DNA of 64,000 nt, from the NCBI RefSeq assembly GCF_029269825.1, contig NZ_JARJHU010000005.1, positions 558,001 through 622,000 on the forward strand, given 5' to 3'. The DNA comes from Pedobacter sp. JY14-1 (lineage in GTDB: Bacteria; Bacteroidota; Bacteroidia; Sphingobacteriales; Sphingobacteriaceae). The stretch's first letter is position 1; the number at the start of each line of letters is the position of its first letter. Below, one piece after another: positions 9,476 through 15,641 of this stretch. Made by a program: the position numbers and the translations under genes. The notes beneath the pieces are model-generated. The model saw only the letters and a program-made list of their open reading frames with translations, was not told where the DNA came from and made no database searches.

Positions 9476-9550
9476 TCTGCACAAACGTTTGCCTCCACCG
9501 CAACCTTCAGGTATTTGGCAGGATTATCAATTTTAGATAACTTGTGCAGA
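9476..9550. promoter_or_regulatory. Inverted repeats between the GH31 and acyltransferase genes
   Basis: TCTGCACAA at 9476-9484 is repeated inverted as TTGTGCAGA at 9542-9550, and a perfect ten-base palindrome CAAACGTTTG lies at 9482-9491. Both sit in the short divergent spacer (9406-9551), where an operator would be expected. No regulator is identified. Confidence 0.3.
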
Positions 9551-9551
9551 G

Positions 9552-10634
9552 ATGGAGACAAGCAAACAGCATTTCAAAATTCTCGATGGACTAAGGGGAA
9601 TCGCTGCCCTGGCCGTAGTAATATTTCACTTTATGGAGTGGATTTATGCGGATTTCAGCCAAAACTTTATTGCCCATGGTTTTCTGGCAGTCGATTTCTT
9701 CTTTTGCCTGTCAGGGTTTGTGATCGGATATGCTTATGATGACCGTATAGGAAAGATCGGAGTACGGGAGTTCTTTAAATCAAGGATCATCAGACTTCAC
9801 CCCCTCGTGCTGACCGGATCAGTGCTGGGTTTGCTGGCTTTTTTATTTGACCCCTTCGGCGGTCATCCGGAATTATACAGCACAGCTAAAATCATCCTGG
9901 TATTTTTGTGCTCCGCCCTGCTTATCCCCTTCCCCGTAATGGCCGACCGGGGATTTAACCTATTCAGTTTCAATGCCCCCTCGTGGTCTTTATTTTGGGA
10001 ATATATCGCCAATATTGTATATGCATTTATACTTTCCAGGCTTAGCCGGGGTTATCTGCTGCTATTGACTTTTATTGCCGCCGTTGCCCTTTTCCTGGTC
10101 GCTTACCGTTCAGGCAATTTACTGGGTGGCTGGAGCGGTCCGACGTTCTTTGACGGGGCAGCACGCATATCCTACTCATTTTCCGCGGGGCTGCTGGTCT
10201 ACCGCTCCAACTGGATCATTAAAAATAAACTCGGGTTTGCAGGCATAGCCATATTATTGTCGCTCGCCTTCTTAATGCCTTTCTCCAAATGGAACTGGTT
10301 ATCCGAGCCCCTGGTGGTGGTGTTCTACTTTCCTTTACTGATCGCCCTGGGTGCCGGGGCTACGCTGACAGCTGGCCTTAAAAACTTCTGTATCTATTCC
10401 GGAAAAATCTCTTATCCGTTATATATGACACATTATGCGGTGCTGTGGATGTTTGGCAACTACTATACCAGCCATCAGCCCGGGACAAAGCAACTGACCT
10501 TTATCATTGTCGCGGGCATCATCCTGCTGACCGGCATAGCATACCTGGTCATGGTCGCTTATGACATCCCCGTGAGAAAGTACTTAAGCAACAAATGGAG
10601 TAAAAGAAAGCCGCAGCCCGACCTCCTTAATTGA
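9552..10634 (+). CDS. Membrane acyltransferase, family 3 (OatA/NodX type)
   Basis: A 360-residue protein with about ten membrane helices. The N-terminal ILDGLRGIAALAVVIFHF contains the conserved Arg and the family His; FFFCLSGFVIGYAY and the later RIIRLHPLVLTG follow the Acyltransferase_3 pattern. Such enzymes O-acetylate sugars of cell-surface polymers across the membrane. There is no extracellular SGNH domain. It is divergent from the GH31 gene, and its stop codon overlaps the end of the convergent AraC gene by eight bases. The target polymer is unknown. Confidence 0.88.
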   Translation: METSKQHFKILDGLRGIAALAVVIFHFMEWIYADFSQNFIAHGFLAVDFFFCLSGFVIGYAYDDRIGKIGVREFFKSRIIRLHPLVLTGSVLGLLAFLFDPFGGHPELYSTAKIILVFLCSALLIPFPVMADRGFNLFSFNAPSWSLFWEYIANIVYAFILSRLSRGYLLLLTFIAAVALFLVAYRSGNLLGGWSGPTFFDGAARISYSFSAGLLVYRSNWIIKNKLGFAGIAILLSLAFLMPFSKWNWLSEPLVVVFYFPLLIALGAGATLTAGLKNFCIYSGKISYPLYMTHYAVLWMFGNYYTSHQPGTKQLTFIIVAGIILLTGIAYLVMVAYDIPVRKYLSNKWSKRKPQPDLLN

Positions 10635-11541
10635 ATGATTGCCGGAATTCCAGGGGAGAAAGGCTGGTTTTTGACTTAAACAACTTGCTGAACGACTGTG
10701 GATGTTCAAAACCCAGGCCGTAAGCGATCTCACTTACCGTCAGATCCGTGGTCGATAACTTCTCCTTAGCCTTTTCGATTAGCTTATTGTGAATGTGCTG
10801 CTGTGTGCTTTGCCCGGTCAGCACCTTTAGTAACCCACTCAGGTAACCGGGCGACATGTTCAGGGTATCGGCGATTTCCTGTACGGAGGGCAATCCCCTG
10901 GCCACTATATCCGCATTTTGAAAATGGTCTGTCAGCAATTTGTCCAATCGTTCAAGTACACGATGGTTCGTGATCTTCCGCGTAATGAACTGCCGCTGAT
11001 AGAACCGTTCCGAATAATTCAACAGGGTCTCAATCTGTGAAATAATGATATTCTGGCTGAAACGGTCAATATTCGCATGGTATTCCTGCCGGATATTCTG
11101 AACAATATTATTGAGCAACTCTTCCTCCTTTTCAGAAAGGAACAAAGCTTCGTTCACTGAATAATCGAAGAATTCATATCGTCTGATGGCGGCAGCTAAA
11201 GGCGTGTTCCAGATGAAGTCCGGATGGATCAGCAATATCCATCCGGAAGGTTGCAATTTCGTATCCGTTAGTGGAGTGGACTGCAACACCTGCCCTGGTG
11301 CCAGGAAATACATTACGCCTTCATCAAAGTCATAATCCTGCTGTCCGTAACGCATTTTTCCGCTCAACCCACGCTTCACCGAAATCGAATAATAATCTGC
11401 AACCGTTGCCATGATTTCAGTGTGTGCCCTGGCAGCAGCCACCAATGCATAGTCAACCACGCTGATGAGCGGATGTTCAGGTTTAGGGAGTTGGAAAATG
11501 TGGTGAAATTCGCTGATAGATTTGATCCTGTAGGGTTTCAT
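10627..11541 (-). CDS. AraC family transcriptional regulator
   Basis: A 304-residue protein. Its C-terminal hundred residues form the double helix-turn-helix of the AraC family (VQEIADTLNMSPGYLSGLLK and LTVSEIAYGLGFEHPQSFSK, ending SLSPLEFRQ). The N-terminal cupin-like half should bind an effector, which is unknown. It lies 20 bases downstream of an SDR gene on the same strand and is probably co-transcribed with it. The arrangement recurs at 54068-55940. Confidence 0.9.
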   Translation of the reverse strand: MKPYRIKSISEFHHIFQLPKPEHPLISVVDYALVAAARAHTEIMATVADYYSISVKRGLSGKMRYGQQDYDFDEGVMYFLAPGQVLQSTPLTDTKLQPSGWILLIHPDFIWNTPLAAAIRRYEFFDYSVNEALFLSEKEEELLNNIVQNIRQEYHANIDRFSQNIIISQIETLLNYSERFYQRQFITRKITNHRVLERLDKLLTDHFQNADIVARGLPSVQEIADTLNMSPGYLSGLLKVLTGQSTQQHIHNKLIEKAKEKLSTTDLTVSEIAYGLGFEHPQSFSKLFKSKTSLSPLEFRQSFN

Positions 11542-11561
11542 GCGATAAAGATAATCATTGA

Positions 11562-12326
11562 TCAGATCGCCTGCCCGCCAGACACTTCAATCCGTTGCGC
11601 ATTGATCCAGAACGCTTCGTCCGTACAGAGAAACGCGACCACACCACCAATATCATCCGGCAGACCTGTACGGCCAAGCGCGGTAATTCCTGCGATCTGG
11701 CTATTGATCTCTTTATTGTCCCGTACACGACCGCCGCCAAAATCGGTCTCAATGGCACCAGGCGCGACAACATTGACCCGTATCCTCCGCTCACCCAGTT
11801 CCTTAGCCTGGTAGCGCGTAAGCGTCTCTACCGCTGCCTTTAAAGAGCCATACACAGATGAACCCGGCATTACCATTCGGGTAAGCCCCGAGGAAATGTT
11901 CACAATTCCGCCCCCGTTATTGAGGTAAGGCAATAGCTTTTGGGTCAGAAAGAAAACGCCTTTATAATGGATGTTAAATACGGCATCCATCTGCTGTTCC
12001 GTAGTATCCGTTACAGGGGCATAAAGCGCAGTGCCCGCATTATTGATCAGAAAATCTATATTCGGTTGCCCTGTTTCCCTGACAAGGTGGGTTGTCAGTT
12101 GTTCCACAAAAGTATCGAAGCCTGTTATATCACTGGTATCCAGTTGAAAAGCGACTGCATTTTGGCCCATCAGCTGAATTTCTTCAATCACCTCATCTGC
12201 GGCTTTCTTGTTTGCATTATAAGTAATTACCACATCAATCCCCTTTCTTGCAATTGCCAAAGCCATGTTTTTCCCCAACCCGCGGCTACCACCAGTGATC
12301 AGGGCAATCTTATTTTTTGTTTCCAT
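11562..12326 (-). CDS. SDR family oxidoreductase
   Basis: A 254-residue classical short-chain dehydrogenase. The nucleotide-binding TGGSRGLG is at residues 10-17, followed by NNAGTAL, the catalytic Ser in NISSG and the Tyr-x-x-x-Lys pair in SSVYGSLKAA. The C-terminus (RIEVSGGQAI) is typical of the family. It uses NAD(P)H on an unknown carbonyl or alcohol. It is the first gene of a likely two-gene unit with the AraC regulator downstream. Confidence 0.93.
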   Translation of the reverse strand: METKNKIALITGGSRGLGKNMALAIARKGIDVVITYNANKKAADEVIEEIQLMGQNAVAFQLDTSDITGFDTFVEQLTTHLVRETGQPNIDFLINNAGTALYAPVTDTTEQQMDAVFNIHYKGVFFLTQKLLPYLNNGGGIVNISSGLTRMVMPGSSVYGSLKAAVETLTRYQAKELGERRIRVNVVAPGAIETDFGGGRVRDNKEINSQIAGITALGRTGLPDDIGGVVAFLCTDEAFWINAQRIEVSGGQAI

Positions 12327-12430
12327 ATAACTTATTTTCTAATACAAAATTGCACAACCTTAGCGGCACAGACGTAGTCGAATCTGCGATTGTTGTAGCC
12401 TAAAAATACGAACTGAAAAGGACTTATATA

Positions 12431-12601
12431 ATTACGATCGGAAATTTGCGGCAATTTATGGAATCGCATGTATTTGCTGTATGTGATTTCATGTGGCAGC
12501 TCAAAGCGCTTCAAGAGCAGCCCACTTGTACCAGTTTACCCTGGATTCCCGTAGGCAATGCGGAAACGCGCTATCTGATCTTTTTCCAGCGGGCCTCATA
12601 A
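12431..12601 (+). pseudogene. Remnant of a DUF3050 gene
   Basis: The plus-strand frame through the ATG at 12458 reads [12 protein letters not shown], then [23 protein letters not shown] and AETRYLI, and stops at 12599-12601. This matches the early conserved core of DUF3050 proteins, a heme-oxygenase-like fold family of about 250 residues. The similarity begins in frame upstream of the ATG and ends abruptly after RYLI. The conserved Trp before DFM has become Cys. Both ends of the gene are missing and there is no promoter context, so it is a decayed fragment. Identification rests on recalled family motifs; a profile search would settle it. Confidence 0.65.
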
Positions 12602-12618
12602 GCAAATTATTGCCCAAC

Positions 12619-12654
12619 AAAAAAGCGGCTGGAAAGTAAATTCCTAACCGCTTT
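12619..12654 (-). terminator. Terminator of the tRNA-Gly/tRNA-Leu unit
   Basis: AAAGCGG pairs with CCGCTTT, with an inner GGAA/TTCC pairing. The A-run at the left end becomes a T-tract on the minus strand, just after tRNA-Leu. Confidence 0.7.
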
Positions 12655-12661
12655 GTTTAAG

Positions 12662-12746
12662 TACCTAGAGCGGGAATCGAACCCGCACGCCTGTTGAGGG
12701 CACAGGATTTTAAGTCCTGCGTGTCTACCAGTTCCACCATCTAGGC
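12662..12746 (-). tRNA. tRNA-Leu (UAA)
   Basis: An 85-base class II tRNA. The anticodon stem-loop is CAGGA-CTTAAAA-TCCTG, there is a long variable arm, and the acceptor stem GCCTAGA/TCTAGGT has a G-U pair at its end. It lies 46 bases downstream of tRNA-Gly in the same unit. Confidence 0.97.
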
Positions 12747-12792
12747 AGGTGTATACCTTTTAAATAAACACCTTCTGACGTAAGGTGTTCAG

Positions 12793-12865
12793 AGCGAAAA
12801 ACGAGGTTCGAACTCGCGACCTCAACCTTGGCAAGGTTGCGCTCTACCAACTGAGCTATTTTCGC
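12793..12865 (-). tRNA. tRNA-Gly (GCC), second copy
   Basis: Identical over all 73 bases to the tRNA-Gly at 5245-5317, about 7.5 kb away in the same orientation. It is probably co-transcribed with tRNA-Leu. Confidence 0.97.
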
Positions 12866-12939
12866 TTTTATTCATCGTGCCATCCGGCTTCTGCTTTTAA
12901 ACCAAACAAAATACAACAACTGATTTCCGTTTGGGATTG

Positions 12940-12970
12940 CAAATATAAATACTTTTAACCAACCACCAAG
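12940..12970 (-). promoter_or_regulatory. Probable promoter of the tRNA-Gly/tRNA-Leu unit
   Basis: On the minus strand CTTG (12970-12967), a 19-base spacer and TATATTTG (12947-12940) approximate the Bacteroidota consensus. It overlaps the 3' end of recX. Confidence 0.5.
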
Positions 12971-13449
12971 TTATTTTTCAATAATACCTCTTCGATCAGA
13001 TCCCGCTCAAAACCCCTCGACAGCAAATAGGAAAACAGCTTGTACCGGCGCTTAAAAGCATCCCGTTCGTGAAGGCCCGTCAATTTTCGTTCAGCCACCC
13101 CACGTATCGCTTCCAGATAAGCGTCCCCATCAATGGACTTCAGCGCACTGGCGATCAGCTTATCCGGCACCCGCTTCTGCTTAAGGCCCTGTCTGATCTT
13201 TATACGTCCCCATTTCTTGATACTGAATTTTCCTGAAACATAAGCCAGTGCAAAACGCTCTTCGTTTAAAAAGTTATCGGCAATCAGCTCTGAAATCAGT
13301 TCCTCCACATCATTCCGCCACACGCCCCATTCATAAAGCTTGTCGCGAACCTCTTGCTGCGATCGTTCCTGGTAAGCGCAGTAATGTTCCACCTTGCCTT
13401 TTGCTGCCGTTTTGGCCAGCCGTTCCTTTTTTTCTTCTAGTCTATCCAT
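12955..13449 (-). CDS. recX: Regulatory protein RecX
   Basis: RecX caps and disassembles RecA filaments. With the ATG at 13449 the protein has 164 residues, a normal length; an upstream GTG at 13461 would add four. The three-helix repeats of the family are visible: YCAYQERSQQEVRDKLYEWG, then FLNEERFALAYVSGKFSIKKWG with IRQGLKQKRVPDKLIASAL, and SYLLSRGFERDLIEEVLL. It stands alone upstream of the tRNA unit. recA is not in this window. Confidence 0.93.
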   Translation of the reverse strand: MDRLEEKKERLAKTAAKGKVEHYCAYQERSQQEVRDKLYEWGVWRNDVEELISELIADNFLNEERFALAYVSGKFSIKKWGRIKIRQGLKQKRVPDKLIASALKSIDGDAYLEAIRGVAERKLTGLHERDAFKRRYKLFSYLLSRGFERDLIEEVLLKNNLVVG

Positions 13450-13635
13450 ATATAAGCGCACAATATTAACGAAACATCCAGTTTAACCCAAAAACTAAAC
13501 AATAACAACCGGAAAAATCAACCAGCAACACAAAACTAACCCCAAAACGCAGCAAAGCACATCAAAACATTCAACTATTACTAAAAAAACGTAAATTGCG
13601 CCAAGTCAAAACCAGCTGATTGACCGATCACCATT

Positions 13636-14322
13636 ATGGCTGAAAAAAAAGTATTAAAAGTAGGGTTAGATTCCGCAGCCCCCTTCCCAATGCATTCCGA
13701 TTATAACTCGGAGAAGTTCGAAGGTTTCGAAGTTGACCTGTTAAAAGCCATAAATAATCACCTGGGGCTTGAAGTACAATACGAAGTATCGCTTTGGGCC
13801 AATATACTCGAGCAGCTCTTCAGGGGTGAACTCGACCTGATCTGTTCTGCGGTAACCGTTACCCCTTCACGCAGGCACATTCTCGAGTTTACCAACCCTT
13901 ATCTGCATTTCAGACTTTGTGCAGTGGTCAACTACGAAGATAATATCAGGACCATAAACGACCTGAGACACAAAACGATTGGTATCAGGGAACATACTGA
14001 AGCGGAAAAGTACGTGCACCAGAATTTCCCGAACAACAATATGGTCCACGCCGAGACCAACAAGGAACTTTACAGAAAACTCCAGGCGGGAAAGATTGAC
14101 CTGCTCATAGACGACTCCCCCATTGCAGGCGGATTCCTTCAAAAGATCAAAAATCTGAAAGTGGGGCTTTACCTGCCAGGGACCGATTCTCAATACGCCA
14201 TTGCCATGCGTAAGGGCGATATACAATTAAAAGACCAGTTCAATTCTGTATTAAGCTTACTAAAGGAAAACGGCACCTACCAGGAGATATACAAAAAATG
14301 GTTTACCGACGTGCAGTTTTAA
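13636..14322 (+). CDS. Family 3 substrate-binding protein lacking a signal peptide
   Basis: A 228-residue protein with the SBP_bac_3 fold of polar amino acid ABC transporters. It shows FEGFEVDLLKAINNHLG, LFRGELDLICSAVTVTPSRR, the ligand Arg-containing segment and a final GTYQEIYKKWF. Such proteins are normally exported, yet this one begins MAEKKVLKVGLDSAAPFP directly on the first beta strand, with no signal peptide and no upstream in-frame start that would supply one. No permease or ATPase gene is nearby. It may be a cytoplasmic ligand sensor. It is convergent with a PLP enzyme gene 15 bases away. Confidence 0.85.
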   Translation: MAEKKVLKVGLDSAAPFPMHSDYNSEKFEGFEVDLLKAINNHLGLEVQYEVSLWANILEQLFRGELDLICSAVTVTPSRRHILEFTNPYLHFRLCAVVNYEDNIRTINDLRHKTIGIREHTEAEKYVHQNFPNNNMVHAETNKELYRKLQAGKIDLLIDDSPIAGGFLQKIKNLKVGLYLPGTDSQYAIAMRKGDIQLKDQFNSVLSLLKENGTYQEIYKKWFTDVQF

Positions 14323-14337
14323 TCATCAGCCGACGCT

Positions 14338-15525
14338 TCAGATGATCGCCAGTTCCCGGCACAGGATACCAATTTCTTCCATGGTGTTGTAGTAGTGCAG
14401 AGAAGCACGGACGACCGTGCTGAGCCTGCTTTTCTCCATATAGATCGGGGTGGCCTGTGCACCACCGACAGATACGTTGATGCCCTTTGCCGCTAACCTG
14501 GCCTTCACATCCGCAGCATCTGCTCCTTTTACGGTAAAAGTCACGATACCGCTCTTGTGGCTCCCCGAGTCGTGAACGGTAACGCCGGGAATTTTGCCCA
14601 GCTCCTGCCTTGCGGTTGCAGAAAGTTGCCCGATCCGCTGCGCGATCCGGTCCAGTCCGATCTCCATGGCATATTCGATTGCCTTGCCCAATCCAAGCGT
14701 CAGTGCCCGGCTTTTCTCATACAGCTCAAACCGACGGGCATCCTGACGAAGCTCGTATCCGTTCAGTGATACATTTCCCGCGGCCAGGAAATCAAGCAGT
14801 ACAGGTTTCATCTGGTCCTGGCTTCCCTTCTTCACAAACAGGAAACCGGTACCCCTCGGTGCCCTCAGGTACTTGCGCCCGGTTACTGAAAGCATGTCGC
14901 ATTTGATCTTTCTAACGTCAAGAGGTAACTGCCCGGCACTTTGACAGGCATCAAGCAAGTATAATATCTGATTCTTCTCGGCAATGGCCCCTATCTCTTC
15001 TGCCGGCAGAACGCTCCCGCCTGAAGAGGAGACATGTGTCATTGCCATCAGTCTGGTCCTGGGGCTAATTGCCTTTTCCAGCTCAGACAGTGAAAAGTTC
15101 CCATCTTTATCATTAGGGATGACGATGACCCTGACCCCATCCGCTTTTTGCCTATCGACCAGGCCGATCAGGTTTGTAACATATTCCATTTCACTGGTAA
15201 TGATCTCGTCACCTTCATTAAAGGACAGGCCCCTGAACGCGGTACCCCAGGCGGCGCTGGCATTTTCAAATATCGCCACTTCATCCTCTTCCGCATTGAT
15301 CAGTTGCGCGATCCTGGTATAGACACCATTGATCCTGTCCATGTATTTTGCTTCGGTTTCATACCCTCCGGCGACTGCTTCCTCTCTAAGGTAATCGATC
15401 ACCGTGTCAACAACAACATCAGGCGGCAGCGACGAGCCTGCATTGTTAAAGTGGACCAGGCTAGCACATCCCTTTGTTTGCAGACGCAGTATTGCGACTT
15501 CTTCTTCCGATAATATAAGCTCCAT
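14338..15525 (-). CDS. Aminotransferase class V-fold PLP-dependent enzyme
   Basis: A 395-residue enzyme related to cysteine desulfurases and isopenicillin N epimerases. HFNNAGSSLPP near the N-terminus, the cofactor Asp-containing YLLDACQSAGQLPLDV, and the Schiff-base Lys in SVTGRKYLRAPRGTG are all present. No conserved C-terminal cysteine loop of a true IscS is evident, so iron-sulfur cluster work is unlikely and the substrate is undefined. It stands alone, convergent with the binding protein gene and divergent from murF-alr. Confidence 0.88.
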   Translation of the reverse strand: MELILSEEEVAILRLQTKGCASLVHFNNAGSSLPPDVVVDTVIDYLREEAVAGGYETEAKYMDRINGVYTRIAQLINAEEDEVAIFENASAAWGTAFRGLSFNEGDEIITSEMEYVTNLIGLVDRQKADGVRVIVIPNDKDGNFSLSELEKAISPRTRLMAMTHVSSSGGSVLPAEEIGAIAEKNQILYLLDACQSAGQLPLDVRKIKCDMLSVTGRKYLRAPRGTGFLFVKKGSQDQMKPVLLDFLAAGNVSLNGYELRQDARRFELYEKSRALTLGLGKAIEYAMEIGLDRIAQRIGQLSATARQELGKIPGVTVHDSGSHKSGIVTFTVKGADAADVKARLAAKGINVSVGGAQATPIYMEKSRLSTVVRASLHYYNTMEEIGILCRELAII

Positions 15526-15604
15526 GTGGTTTTGTTTTCTCAGTTCAGTAATGTAAAGGTCGGCAATCTAAGTCTCATTCATCAACGGGATCATTACTTT
15601 AGTG

Positions 15605-15637
15605 TTTGGGTAAGTTAAGGAAATTCAGGTAATTTTG
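15605..15637 (+). promoter_or_regulatory. Promoter of murF-alr
   Basis: TTTG (15605-15608), a 21-base spacer and TAATTTTG (15630-15637) match the Bacteroidota promoter. The -7 box ends only four bases before the ATG at 15642, so the message would have almost no leader. Confidence 0.6.
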
Positions 15638-15641
15638 ATGC

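Noticed and set aside
9538-9545. TAACTTGT as the -7 box of the acyltransferase gene
   Set aside because: It matches the consensus at too few positions, although a TTTG lies 20 bases upstream.
12332-12514. 60-codon minus-strand ORF between the SDR gene and tRNA-Leu
   Set aside because: It runs antisense across the DUF3050 remnant, has no family features and no sensible start context.
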